Below, piece after piece: positions 40,455 through 49,094 of a stretch of DNA of 64,000 nt. The notes under the pieces were generated by a model. That model saw only the letters and a program-made list of their open reading frames with translations. It did not search any database and was not told where the DNA came from. A program made the translations under genes and the position numbers. The stretch's first letter is position 1. Each line of letters starts with the position of its first letter. The stretch spans positions 1 to 64,000 of the forward strand of contig NZ_CP036426.1 in assembly GCF_007752535.1 (NCBI RefSeq). Direction: 5' to 3'. The DNA is from Tautonia plasticadhaerens (GTDB taxonomy: Bacteria; Planctomycetota; Planctomycetia; Isosphaerales; Isosphaeraceae).

Positions 40455-40493
40455 TCGATAAGTCCAAGACGATTTTCCTATCCGGTCGATAGG
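40455..40493. promoter_or_regulatory. candidate OxyR operator
   Basis: CCTATCCGGTCGATAGG at 40477-40493 is a palindrome with 6-base arms. It contains CTAT-N7-ATAG, the centre of the classical OxyR site. TCGATA occurs at 40455 and again at 40486, 31 bases (three helical turns) apart. The outer half-sites match the classical consensus poorly. It lies between the oxyR transcription start and its ATG, suited to autorepression. Confidence 0.45.
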
Positions 40494-40501
40494 CGCAGCC
40501 A

Positions 40502-41389
40502 ATGGAAGTCCACCAGCTCCGCTACTTCGCCCGGCTGGCCGAGCTGGGCAGCTTCACCCGGGCGGCCGAGGCCTGCCACGTCTCGCAGCCATCCTTATCC
40601 CAGCAGATCCAGAAGCTCGAATCCGAGCTGGGCCGCCCCCTGTTCGAGCGGCTCGGCCGCCGGGCCCTGCTCACCGAGTCCGGGCGACGGCTCAAGCCGG
40701 TCGCCGACCAGGTGCTCTCCCTGATCGACGGGGCCCGCGACCTGGTGAACGACGACCCCGAGGCGGCCCGGCTCGTCGTCGGCGCCCCGCCGACGGTCGT
40801 CCCCTACTTCCTCGCCGGGGTGCTCGACGGCTTCGCCCGGGCCCACCCCCGGGCCCGGCTCGAGGTGGTGGAGGACGTGACCGAGTCGATCGTCTCCCGG
40901 CTGCTCGAATTCGAGCTGGACCTGGCCGTGCTCCCCCTGCCGATCGACCACGCCGAGTTCGACGTCGAGCCCCTATTCGACGAGGAGCTGCTGGTCCTGC
41001 TGCCCGCCGGCCACCGCCTGGCCGATCGGCCGAGGGTCTCCATCAGGGACCTCCAGTCCGAGCCCTTCATCCTGCTGCACGACGCCCACTGCCTCTCGGG
41101 CAACGCCCTGAGCTTCTGCCACCAGAAGCGGCTCCAGCCGATCGTCACCAGCCGGGTCAGCCAGCTCGCCACGATCCAGGAGCTCGTCAGCCTCGGCCGG
41201 GGCATCTCGCTCGTCCCGGAGATGGCCCGGCGGCTCGACGCCGACCCGTCTCGCGTCTATCGCTCGCTCTCCGGGGCGCGCCCGAGGCGGACGATCGGCC
41301 TCGTCCGGCACGCCCGGCGTTCCCCCTCCCTGCTCGCCGGCCGCTTCTCCGAGGCGCTCCGGGCGGCCGGCCCCCGATCCGGCCGTTAA
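40502..41389 (+). CDS. oxyR: peroxide-sensing LysR-type regulator OxyR
   Basis: This 295-residue regulator has an N-terminal winged helix (MEVHQLRYFARLAELGSFTRAAEACHVSQPSLSQQIQKLE) and a two-lobed sensor domain. HDAHCLSGNALSFCHQK holds cysteines at about residues 197 and 206 with eight residues between them, the same spacing as the redox pair C199/C208 of Escherichia coli OxyR. That makes it a true OxyR and not a generic LysR protein. It is divergent from katG, the classical OxyR target. Confidence 0.88.
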   Translation: MEVHQLRYFARLAELGSFTRAAEACHVSQPSLSQQIQKLESELGRPLFERLGRRALLTESGRRLKPVADQVLSLIDGARDLVNDDPEAARLVVGAPPTVVPYFLAGVLDGFARAHPRARLEVVEDVTESIVSRLLEFELDLAVLPLPIDHAEFDVEPLFDEELLVLLPAGHRLADRPRVSIRDLQSEPFILLHDAHCLSGNALSFCHQKRLQPIVTSRVSQLATIQELVSLGRGISLVPEMARRLDADPSRVYRSLSGARPRRTIGLVRHARRSPSLLAGRFSEALRAAGPRSGR

Positions 41390-41394
41390 CCCCC

Positions 41395-41439
41395 GGGCCC
41401 GGCCGGAGTCGCCCCGGCCGCCTCCTCCGGCCGGGGCCC
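41395..41439. terminator. hairpin between convergent oxyR and the Tat-exported gene
   Basis: Arms 41395-41408 and 41425-41439 are complementary over 14 bases with a one-base bulge. It lies between the two stops, so it could serve both strands. No T-tract. Confidence 0.45.
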
Positions 41440-41445
41440 GCCCGA

Positions 41446-42579
41446 TCAGCCCGACGGCCGCGCCGAGGCCAGGGCCAGCAGGCCGTAGCCGGTCACCAGG
41501 TTCGGATCCCCCTCCATCCAGCGGTCGGCCGGGTTGACCCACTCGCCGAGCTTGCCCTGACGCTCGGCCAACGCGGCCACGAGGTCGGCCCGCCAGTCGT
41601 GCTCGGTGCCCCCGGCGTCGGTCAGGGTCGGCCGGCCCAGCGCGGCGAGGGCCTTGGCGAAGGTCTGGTAGTAGTAGAACAGGCCCTGCTGGCCGAGGCC
41701 CGGGTTCTCGTCCAGCGAGTAATTGTTCCGAATGAACTCGTGAGCGGCCTTCACCCTCGGGTCGTCCATGGTCAAGCCGGCGTAGACCATGCTCTTGAGC
41801 CCGGCGTAGGTCATGCTCGCGTACGACCGCAGCCCGCCGCCGGGGGCCTCGCCCGCCTGGCTCTCGCCGCCGTTGGCCGGGGTGTAGATGAAGCCGCCGT
41901 CGTCGACGGCGTCGGCCCAGGGCTGGTCGTTGAACTCGCTGTCGAGGTTCTGCGTCCGGCTGACGAACAGCAGCGCCTTCTGCAACGCCGGGTCGTCCTC
42001 CGGCAGGCCGGTCTGCCGCAGGGCCTCGATCATGAACGAGGTGTTGGACAGGTCCGGCCGGCTGTGCCCGCCGTAGCCGGCGCCGCCGTAGAACGGGTCG
42101 GCGGGGGTCTTCCCCTCGCCCTCGTCCCACTGCAAGCCCTTGAGCGCCGCCTGGCCTCCCCGGATGACGGCGTCGTAGCGGTCGCCGGCCCCCTTCTTCT
42201 TCGCCTCGTCGAGGGCCATGATGCCGATGGCGGTCAGGTAGTTTGCGTGAGGCCCCCCGGCCTGCATCCCGTCGTTGCCGACGATCCCCTCGACGTACGA
42301 CAAGCCGCGCTCGACGGTCGGGTCGAACGGCGTGACGCCCGACCTCAGCAAGGCCGTGACCACCAGCCCGGTGATCCCCGGGCTCCGCTCGGTCGACCAC
42401 CCCCCGTTCTCCTCCTGCCGTCCCTTCAGGAACGCCACGGCCCTCGCCGCCATCGCCTCGGCGCCCGTCCCGGCCCCCTGGCCGGTCGCCCGGCCCCGGG
42501 CGGGGCGCAGCGAGGCCCACGCCCCCAGGGTCCCGATCCCCATCCCCAGGAACGATCGGCGGGTGTGCGAATGTTGCAT
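41446..42579 (-). CDS. Tat-exported prenyltransferase/squalene-oxidase-repeat protein
   Basis: This 377-residue protein has a twin-arginine signal (HTRRSFLGMGIGTLGAW, residues 5-21). The mature part is built of alpha-alpha toroid repeats as in terpene cyclases and protein prenyltransferases: KGRQEENGGWSTERSPGITGLVVTAL, then HANYLTAIGIMAL, SNTSFMIEALRQTG and GLFYYYQTFAKAL. The DXDD or other catalytic motif of squalene-hopene cyclases is not evident, so I do not assign an enzymatic reaction. Proteins of this type are common in planctomycetes. It has its own candidate promoter upstream (42651-42679). Confidence 0.82.
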   Translation of the reverse strand: MQHSHTRRSFLGMGIGTLGAWASLRPARGRATGQGAGTGAEAMAARAVAFLKGRQEENGGWSTERSPGITGLVVTALLRSGVTPFDPTVERGLSYVEGIVGNDGMQAGGPHANYLTAIGIMALDEAKKKGAGDRYDAVIRGGQAALKGLQWDEGEGKTPADPFYGGAGYGGHSRPDLSNTSFMIEALRQTGLPEDDPALQKALLFVSRTQNLDSEFNDQPWADAVDDGGFIYTPANGGESQAGEAPGGGLRSYASMTYAGLKSMVYAGLTMDDPRVKAAHEFIRNNYSLDENPGLGQQGLFYYYQTFAKALAALGRPTLTDAGGTEHDWRADLVAALAERQGKLGEWVNPADRWMEGDPNLVTGYGLLALASARPSG

Positions 42580-42650
42580 CTGAAGGGGCCTCCTGAATCG
42601 TCCGCATCGGTCCGGGACCGCCGGGCGATCCTCCGACGGCCGTCCTACGC

Positions 42651-42679
42651 ATTATAGCGCCGCCCGCACCCGATCGGAA
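42651..42679 (-). promoter_or_regulatory. candidate promoter for the Tat-exported protein
   Basis: A perfect TATAAT on the minus strand (42656-42651) lies about 72 bases upstream of the start codon. The -35 position (TTCCGA, 42679-42674, 17-base spacer) is weak. Confidence 0.45.
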
Positions 42680-42791
42680 CCGGTCATCCCGCCCCGCCGA
42701 GGCCCCCCCGGGGGCCTCGGCGCGGGTGCGGCCCCCCCGGGATTCGGCCCGACGCGGCCGGGGGCGGGCGGCCCGGCCCGGACATCCGCCC

Positions 42792-42819
42792 TTGACTCGG
42801 TCGGCGGCCTGTCTAGACT
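42792..42819 (+). promoter_or_regulatory. candidate promoter of the TetR-RND operon
   Basis: TTGACT at 42792-42797 and TAGACT at 42814-42819 are separated by 16 bases. The same pairing (TTGACA-N16-TAGACT) occurs before rpsL, which supports TAGACT as a -10 form used in this genome. Confidence 0.6.
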
Positions 42820-42823
42820 ATTG

Positions 42824-42835
42824 TACCGAGCGGTA
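42824..42835. promoter_or_regulatory. candidate TetR operator
   Basis: TACCGAGCGGTA is a 5-base-arm palindrome with a 2-base centre. It lies right at the predicted transcription start, where a bound repressor would block the promoter. A second CGAGCG occurs at 42842-42847. Confidence 0.45.
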
Positions 42836-42892
42836 GCTTAACGAGCGCTCTATAAATGAGGTTGCGGGCATGCGTGCCGGAAGGGTGGGTGG

Positions 42893-43555
42893 ATGACGGG
42901 ACGAGGGGACGGGCAGGATTCGCCGGAGCAGGGCCATGCGACCGCCCGGCATATCGAGCGGGTCGCCTCGGGGCTCTTCGCCGACCGGGGATTCGCCGCC
43001 ACCCCCGTCCGGGCGATCGCCGAAGCCGCCGGGGTGACCTGCCCGACGCTCTACTACCACTTCAAGAGCAAGGAGGGGCTCGCCCAGGAGCTGCTGACCC
43101 GCCCCTCCTCGGAGGTCGTCGCGGCCCTGCGACGGCTGCTCAGCGACGCGGCGCTCGACCCGCTGGGGCGGGTGGTCCGCATGGTCGACGCGATGCTCGA
43201 CTTCAGCCGGGCGGCCCCCGAGCGGGCCCGGTTCCTCTACGCCGTGATGTTCGGCCCCGCCGACGAGTGCCTGGCGGCCGAGGCCGAGGCCTTCGTCCGC
43301 GAGATCAACGCGCTGCTCGACGAGGCGACCGGCCGGCTGGAGGGGGCCGGGATCCTGGCCCCGGGCCGGGCGCCCGACCTGACCAAGGCCCTCCGGGGCC
43401 TGGTCGTCATCCACACCATGGATTTCCTCTACCGAGACGGCACCCTCCCCCCCGACCTCGCCGACCGGATCGTCCGCGACCAGCTGCTCGGGCTGGCCGG
43501 ACCCGAGGCCCGTCCCGGGCCGTCGGGCCGACCGCCCGACGCCCTCCCCGGGTGA
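42893..43555 (+). CDS. TetR family transcriptional regulator
   Basis: This 220-residue regulator has the N-terminal TetR helix-turn-helix (ASGLFADRGFAATPVRAIAEAAGVTCPTLYYHFKSKEGL, about 24-62). The longer C-terminal ligand domain resembles the AcrR/AefR branch. It is the first gene of an operon with a membrane-fusion protein (44 bases downstream) and an RND pump. It most likely represses that operon and itself through the palindrome at its promoter. The inducer is unknown. Confidence 0.88.
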   Translation: MTGRGDGQDSPEQGHATARHIERVASGLFADRGFAATPVRAIAEAAGVTCPTLYYHFKSKEGLAQELLTRPSSEVVAALRRLLSDAALDPLGRVVRMVDAMLDFSRAAPERARFLYAVMFGPADECLAAEAEAFVREINALLDEATGRLEGAGILAPGRAPDLTKALRGLVVIHTMDFLYRDGTLPPDLADRIVRDQLLGLAGPEARPGPSGRPPDALPG

Positions 43556-43599
43556 TCCCCCCCGGACTTCCCGCCCCCGAGTCAAGGAGCCCGACGTCG

Positions 43600-44955
43600 A
43601 TGACCCGCAGTCGAAGGTCCGGAGTTGCAGCGCTGGCCGCCGGGGTGCTGGCGGCCCTGGGATGCCAGCCGAGGAACGAGTACGCCCCGCCCCCGCCGCC
43701 GGCGGTCGAGGTCGCGACGCCGGTCGAGCGGCCGGTGACCGACTACCTGGAGTTCACCGGCTCGACCCGGGCGATCGCCACGGTCGAGCTGCGGGCCCGG
43801 GTCAACGGCTACCTGGAGGAGATCCACTTCGAGGACGGGTCGACGGTCGAGGAGGGCCAGCTCCTGTTCACCATCGAGCAGGCCCCCTACCGCACCAAGC
43901 TCGCGATGGCCGAGGCCGACCTGGCCAGGGCCCGGGCCGCGTTGCAGCTGGCCGAGGGCGAGCTGGGCCGCCTGCGGACGCTGGTCCGCCGGGACGCCGG
44001 CACGGTGCAGGAGCTGGACATCAAGCAGGCCGAGCGCGAGTCGGCCGTCGCCGGCCTGGCCGCCGCCGAGGCGGCGGTCGAGGACGCCGAGCTGCAACTC
44101 GCCTACTGCGAGATCCGCGCCCCGATCGCCGGCCGGATCGGCCGACACCTGGTCGACACGGGCAACCTGGTCCAGGCCGAGATGACCTCGCTGGCGATCA
44201 TCGAGCGCTTCGACCCGATCTACGTCTACTTCACCCTCAGCGAGGGGGACCTGCTCGACCTCCAGAGCGAGCAGGATCCCAACCAGGCCGCCCCGTCCTC
44301 CCCCCTGGGGGAGGGCGAGCGGGTGCTGGAGGTGGGCCTGGGGGGCGAGCAGGGCTACCCGTACACGGGCCGCCTCGACTTCGCCGACCTGGGCGTCGAC
44401 CCGGGCACCGGCACGCTCCAGCTCCGGGGCATCTTCCCGAACGAGGACGGACGCCTGCTGCCGGGCCTCTTCGCCCGGGTCCGCACCGCCGTCGGCGCGG
44501 CCCGCCCCCGTTTGCTCGTGCCCGACCGGGCGCTCGGCACCGACCAGCGGGGCGACTACGTGCTGGTGGTCGGCGACGAGGACGTCGTCGAGTACCGCTC
44601 CGTCACGATCGGCCGGTCCCTGGACGGGATGAGCGTGATCACCTCCGGCCTGGAGGGGGACGAACGCGTGGTCGTCAACGGCGTGCAGTTCGCCCGCCCG
44701 GGCGCCCCGGTCGACCCCCAGCCGTCCGACGCCGCCGAGGGCCCCGAGGCGGTCGCCGAGGCTGACGCCGAGGCCGAGGCTGAAGCCGATCTCGGCCCGA
44801 CGGCCCCGGAGGCCGCCCCGGGCCTCGCCGCCGGGCCGGACGCCCCCGACCCGGAGGTCGAAGACGCCCCGGCCCCCGGGCCGACCTCGGGCCCGCGCGA
44901 GGGCCCGGTGCCCCCCGCCGCCGCCGCGGCCCCGTCCACGACCCGCCCCCGCTGA
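43600..44955 (+). CDS. RND efflux periplasmic adaptor (membrane fusion protein)
   Basis: This 451-residue protein starts at the ATG at 43600. A signal with a lipobox-like LAALGC ends at Cys 21, so it is probably a lipoprotein. The lipoyl/biotinyl halves flank a coiled-coil hairpin: RARVNGYLEEIHFEDGSTVEEGQLLF, then an Ala/Glu-rich helical pair (about 105-155), then YCEIRAPIAGRIGRHLVDTGNLV. Beta-barrel and membrane-proximal domains follow (PGLFARVRT, VPDRALGTDQRGDYV). The last 90 residues are an unusual Ala/Glu/Pro-rich tail. It couples the RND pump encoded 30 bases downstream to an outer-membrane channel that is not encoded here. Confidence 0.92.
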   Translation: MTRSRRSGVAALAAGVLAALGCQPRNEYAPPPPPAVEVATPVERPVTDYLEFTGSTRAIATVELRARVNGYLEEIHFEDGSTVEEGQLLFTIEQAPYRTKLAMAEADLARARAALQLAEGELGRLRTLVRRDAGTVQELDIKQAERESAVAGLAAAEAAVEDAELQLAYCEIRAPIAGRIGRHLVDTGNLVQAEMTSLAIIERFDPIYVYFTLSEGDLLDLQSEQDPNQAAPSSPLGEGERVLEVGLGGEQGYPYTGRLDFADLGVDPGTGTLQLRGIFPNEDGRLLPGLFARVRTAVGAARPRLLVPDRALGTDQRGDYVLVVGDEDVVEYRSVTIGRSLDGMSVITSGLEGDERVVVNGVQFARPGAPVDPQPSDAAEGPEAVAEADAEAEAEADLGPTAPEAAPGLAAGPDAPDPEVEDAPAPGPTSGPREGPVPPAAAAAPSTTRPR

Positions 44956-44985
44956 CCCCCCCGCCCCGACCCCCGAGCGAGTCGC

Positions 44986-47900
44986 ATGTCGCGTTTCTTC
45001 ATCGACCGGCCGATCTTCGCCAACGTCATCGCCATCGTCACGATGATCTTCGGCGCGGTCGCGCTGCTGGCCTTGCCGATCGAGCAATACCCCGAGATCA
45101 CCCCGCCGACGGTCCAGGTCCGGGCCGTCTACCCGGGCGCCAGCGCCCAGGTGGTCGCCGACACGGTCGCCGCGCCGATCGAGCAGCAGGTCAACGGCGT
45201 GGAGGACATGCTCTACATGCAGTCCACCTCGTCGAGCGACGGCTCGTACTCCCTGACGGTGACCTTCGAGGTGGGCACCGACCTGGACCAGGCCCAGGTC
45301 CTCGTGCAGAACCGGATCTCCGCGGCCGAGCCGCTGCTGCCGGAGGAGGTCCGCCGCCAGGGCGTGACGGCCAAGAAGCAGTCGACCAACATCATCCTGG
45401 TCATCAACCTGCTGTCGCCGGACAACACCTATGACAGCCTGTTCATGTCCAACTACGCCTCGCTCCGCATCCGGGACGAGCTGAGCCGGATCGACGGCGT
45501 GGGCGACGCCCGGAGCTTCGGCAGCACCGAGTACAGCATGCGGATCTGGCTCGACCCGGAGAAGCTCAAGGCGAGGAACCTGACCACCCAGGACATCCTG
45601 CGGGTGCTCCGGGAGCAGAACGTCCAGGTGGCGGCGGGGGCGATCGGCCAGTCCCCGGCCCCGGAAGGCCAGAACTTCCAGCTGACGATCTCGGCCCTGG
45701 GCCGCCTGAGCGATGCGGAGCAGTTCGAGCAGATCGTGGTCAAGGGGGGCGAGGGGACCCGGGTCACCTACCTGAGGGACGTCGCCCGGGTGGAGCTGGG
45801 TGCCCAGACCTACGACCAGTACGCGCTGAAGAACGCCCAGCCGACGGCCAGCATCGCCATCTTCCAGCTGCCCGGCGCCAACGCCCTCCAGGTGGCCGAC
45901 GACATCCGGGCGACGATCGAGCGGCTGAGCGAGGACTTCCCCCAGGGGATGACCTACGACATCCCCTTCGACACCACCCTCTTCGTGCGGGAGTCGATTC
46001 GGGAGGTCTACAAGACGCTCTTCGAGGCCGGCGTCCTGGTGCTGGTCGTCATCCTCGTCTTCCTCCAGGACTGGCGGGGGGTGCTCATCCCGGCGACCAC
46101 CGTGCCCGTGACGATCGTCGGCGCCTTCACGGCGCTGGCCCTGCTCGGCTTCACGGTGAACATGCTCACCCTCTTCGGCCTGGTGCTGGCGATCGGCATC
46201 GTGGTCGACGACGCGATCGTGATCGTCGAGAACGCGGCGCACCACATCGAGCGCGGCCGCAACCCCCGGGACGCGACGATCCGGGCGATGGGGGAGGTGA
46301 CCGGGCCGATCATCGGCATCACGCTCGTGCTGATGGCCGTGTTCGTCCCCACGGCCTTCCTGGGGGGGATCACCGGGCAGCTCTACCGGCAGTTCGCCCT
46401 GACGATCGCCGCCACCGCGATCATCAGCGCCATCAACGCGTTGACGCTCAAGCCGGCGCAATCGGCCTCCCTGCTCCGCCCCCTGCGGGGCCGGAAGAAT
46501 TTCTTCTTCCGGGCCTTCAACTGGGTCTACGACCGCTTCGCCTGGGTCTACCTGGCGATCGTCAAGGGGCTGGTCCGCGTCCCCGTGCTGGTGATGCTCC
46601 TGTTCTTCGGCGTGGTGGCGGGGACGGTCTACCTCTATGCCAGCCTGCCGACGGGCTTCCTGCCGGTGGAGGACCAGGGCTACGCCATCTCGCTGGTGCA
46701 GCTCCCCGACGGGGCCTCGCTGCAGCGGACCTCCGAGGTGGTCGACGAGGCGAACGACATTCTCATGAACACGCCCGGCGTGGAGAACGTGTTCGCCATT
46801 GCCGGCTTCTCCCTGCTGGACAGCACCGCCACGTCGAACGCCGCCACCTTCTTCGTCGTCTTCGAGCCCTTCGAGGAGCGGCACGAGGAGGAGAAGTCCA
46901 TGGAGGCGATCCTCGGCAGCATCCGCGGCCAGTACGCGTCGCGGATCAAGGAGGCCGTGGCGATGATCTTCCCGCCGCCGTCGATCCGGGGGCTGGGCAC
47001 CACCGGCGGCTTCCAGCTCCAGCTGGAGGACAAGGGGGCCGGGCTCCAGGAGCTGGCCCGGATGGTCCAGCAGGTGCAGGCCGACGCGGGGGGCCAGTCC
47101 TCCCTGCAGGCCGTGACCAGCACCTTCCGCGCCGGGGTTCCGCAGCTCTACGCCGACGTCGACCGGGTGAAGGCCAAGACGATGGACCTGGACCTCAACG
47201 ACGTCTTCGGCACCATGCAGGCCTCGCTCGGCTCGGCCTACGTGAACGACTTCAACAAGTTCGGCCGCACCTATCAGGTCCGCGTCCAGGCCGACGAGCG
47301 CTTCCGCAGCTCACCGGAGGACATCCGCAAGCTGGAGGTCCGCAACCTCAGGGGCGAGATGGTGCCGCTGGGCGCCATCGTCGACGTGAAGAAGGTCGTC
47401 GGCCCGCAGATCATCAGCCGGTACAACCTCTACCCGACCGCCGCCGTCACCGGCGAGGCCGCGCCGGGGTACAGCTCCGGGGACGCCCTGACGCTGATGG
47501 AGCAGATGCTCGCGCGGAACCTGCCGCCCGGCATGGGCTACGAGTGGACGGGCATGTCCTTCCAGGAGAAGCGCGTCAGCGGCCAGTCGGTCTGGGTCTT
47601 CGGCCTGGCGGTGCTGTTCGTCTACCTCGTGCTGGCGGCCCAGTACGAGAGCTGGCTGCTGCCGGCGGCGGTGATCTTCGTCGTGCCGCTGGGCCTGCTG
47701 GGCGCCGCCACGGCGGTGGCCCTCCGGGGGTTCGACAACAACGTCTACACGCAGATCGGCATCGTGCTGATCATCGCCCTGGCGAGCAAGAACGCGATCC
47801 TCATCGTCGAGTTCGCCCGGGACCTGCACGCGCAGGGCAAGTCGATCCGGGAGGCGGCCGTCGAGGCGGCCGGCCTGCGGTTCCGGCCGATCCTGATGAC

Positions 47901-48183
47901 CAGCTTCGCGTTCATCCTCGGCGTCTGGCCGCTGGTCAACGCCGAGGGGGCCGGGGCCGCGAGCCGGCAGGCCCTCGGCACGGCCGTCTTCGGCGGGATG
48001 ATCGCCTCGACCCTCCTGGCCGTGTTCGTCGTGCCGGTCTTCTTCGTCGTCTTCCAGTGGCTCGCCGAGTTCCGCCCCTTCGGCCGACGCCGGGCGCAGG
48101 CCGAGGCCGACGCCGAGCCCGCCCCGACCCCCGAGGATGACCCCGCCCCCCACCGGGGCGAACCCGCCGTGCCCGTCCACTGA
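44986..48183 (+). CDS. RND multidrug efflux transporter (HAE-1 type)
   Basis: This 1065-residue inner-membrane proton-drug antiporter is full length, with 12 predicted spans and two large periplasmic loops. It starts MSRFFIDRPIFANVIAIVTM. The proton-relay pair is in GIVVDDAIVIVEN (Asp 407/408, the same numbering as AcrB), and the partner Lys is in LASKNAILIVEFA (about 937). PTAFLGGITGQLYRQFALT and QYESWLLPAAVIF are typical HAE-1 stretches. The C-terminal tail is acidic and Pro-rich. The substrate spectrum cannot be read from sequence. Two strong hairpins follow. Confidence 0.95.
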   Translation: MSRFFIDRPIFANVIAIVTMIFGAVALLALPIEQYPEITPPTVQVRAVYPGASAQVVADTVAAPIEQQVNGVEDMLYMQSTSSSDGSYSLTVTFEVGTDLDQAQVLVQNRISAAEPLLPEEVRRQGVTAKKQSTNIILVINLLSPDNTYDSLFMSNYASLRIRDELSRIDGVGDARSFGSTEYSMRIWLDPEKLKARNLTTQDILRVLREQNVQVAAGAIGQSPAPEGQNFQLTISALGRLSDAEQFEQIVVKGGEGTRVTYLRDVARVELGAQTYDQYALKNAQPTASIAIFQLPGANALQVADDIRATIERLSEDFPQGMTYDIPFDTTLFVRESIREVYKTLFEAGVLVLVVILVFLQDWRGVLIPATTVPVTIVGAFTALALLGFTVNMLTLFGLVLAIGIVVDDAIVIVENAAHHIERGRNPRDATIRAMGEVTGPIIGITLVLMAVFVPTAFLGGITGQLYRQFALTIAATAIISAINALTLKPAQSASLLRPLRGRKNFFFRAFNWVYDRFAWVYLAIVKGLVRVPVLVMLLFFGVVAGTVYLYASLPTGFLPVEDQGYAISLVQLPDGASLQRTSEVVDEANDILMNTPGVENVFAIAGFSLLDSTATSNAATFFVVFEPFEERHEEEKSMEAILGSIRGQYASRIKEAVAMIFPPPSIRGLGTTGGFQLQLEDKGAGLQELARMVQQVQADAGGQSSLQAVTSTFRAGVPQLYADVDRVKAKTMDLDLNDVFGTMQASLGSAYVNDFNKFGRTYQVRVQADERFRSSPEDIRKLEVRNLRGEMVPLGAIVDVKKVVGPQIISRYNLYPTAAVTGEAAPGYSSGDALTLMEQMLARNLPPGMGYEWTGMSFQEKRVSGQSVWVFGLAVLFVYLVLAAQYESWLLPAAVIFVVPLGLLGAATAVALRGFDNNVYTQIGIVLIIALASKNAILIVEFARDLHAQGKSIREAAVEAAGLRFRPILMTSFAFILGVWPLVNAEGAGAASRQALGTAVFGGMIASTLLAVFVVPVFFVVFQWLAEFRPFGRRRAQAEADAEPAPTPEDDPAPHRGEPAVPVH

Positions 48184-48237
48184 CCGGATGGGCCCCCTCG
48201 GCTCGGCCCCGGGCGGGGACGAGCCGGCCCGGATGCG

Positions 48238-48282
48238 GGGGGAGGGCGGGCGACTCGGTGATCGAGTCGCCCGCCCTCCCCC
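48238..48282. terminator. perfect 20-base hairpin after the RND operon
   Basis: Arms 48238-48257 and 48263-48282 pair perfectly around a 5-base loop, 55 bases after the transporter stop. No T-tract follows. Confidence 0.6.
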
Positions 48283-48312
48283 TTGCGCCATCCGACCGAG
48301 CATCAGGGGCGC

Positions 48313-48344
48313 GGCCGCCGGGGCCGATGTCGGCCCCGGCGGCC
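48313..48344. repeat. second perfect hairpin after the RND operon
   Basis: Arms 48313-48327 and 48330-48344 pair perfectly over 15 bases with a 2-base centre. It lies 30 bases beyond the first hairpin. It may be a back-up terminator or a palindromic repeat. Confidence 0.5.
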
Positions 48345-48649
48345 GGGTCTCGACCGATCGGCGTCGGCCGGGGAGGCGGTCGGCCCGGGGCGCGCCGGGG
48401 CCTCGGTGCCGACGCGGGGCCGGCCGATCCGCGGGGCCCCTCCGCCGCCCCCCGATCAGAAACCCGGGAGGTCGGGTGACTGCCGGGGCGGGGTTTCTCG
48501 ATAGTAAGGAGAGGGGCCGATCGCTCCCCGCCCGTCCCCCGTCCGTCCCTCCGACGGGAGGACGATCAGGAGGCAGGGTCGGGCGTCCCTCGTCTTTGGC
48601 AATCCGAACCATCGTGGAGACCCGACCCCCGGCAAGGAGGCTCCGCCTT

Positions 48650-49050
48650 CAACCGAGCCGGCCGTCCTGGCGGCGTCGCGACGAGACGAATCGAAGCCAA
48701 TCCGGTGCGACGAATTGACGGAGCGAAGCCATTTGCGACGCCGGTCGAACCATCGCAAGTCGTTTCATCCGAGGAAAATCAATCCAAAATGCCCCGGGCG
48801 CACCGGCGGCGTCGATCGGCGCACCGGCCCATGCCCGACCGGGTTTCTCGGCGAGCTCGCTCGGCCCGCTCGGGTCGGTCGGGGCCGAGGCGAAACGAAC
48901 CCATCCCCGTCGCGACGAGACGAAGCCGACCCCGGGGTTCATGCGACGGTGGGAAGCCAGTGAGGTCGGCGCAAGCCGAATCCGGAACAGGAAAAACGGC
49001 CGAAGGTCCGGGCGCATCGGAGGCGCACCGGCAGCGCACCAGCCCGAAAC
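48650..49050 (+). repeat. degenerate repeat tract A (CGAAGCC and GCGCACCGG units)
   Basis: Irregularly spaced units such as CGAAGCCAATC, CGAACCCATCC and CGAAGCCGACC are mixed with CGCACCGGC-type units (near 48798, 48818, 49023 and 49033). A related tract in the opposite orientation lies at 54222-54680. Both contain a segment of the form GCGCAA..CC.....GGAAAAAC followed by GCGCACCG units. Confidence 0.5.
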
Positions 49051-49094
49051 CCGTCACGGTCGGGCCGGGGTGATCCGCTGAGGGAGGCGTCGGG

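Larger units (their letters stand above)
42580..42892. other. 313-base divergent intergenic region
   Basis: This is the region between the Tat-exported gene and tetR. It contains a promoter for each, the TetR operator candidate and, in the middle, a perfect 12-base hairpin (42696-42707 with 42710-42721) that could insulate the two promoters. Confidence 0.6.
48283..49094. other. non-coding region between the RND operon and the phosphodiesterase
   Basis: There is no supported gene in these 812 bases. The first part is GC-rich and holds one palindrome. From about 48650 the sequence becomes a tract of degenerate repeats (next entry). Confidence 0.6.

Noticed and set aside
43582-46884. 1100-codon minus-strand ORF opposite the MFP/RND genes
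   Set aside because: His/Asp/Arg-rich shadow of two well-supported genes.
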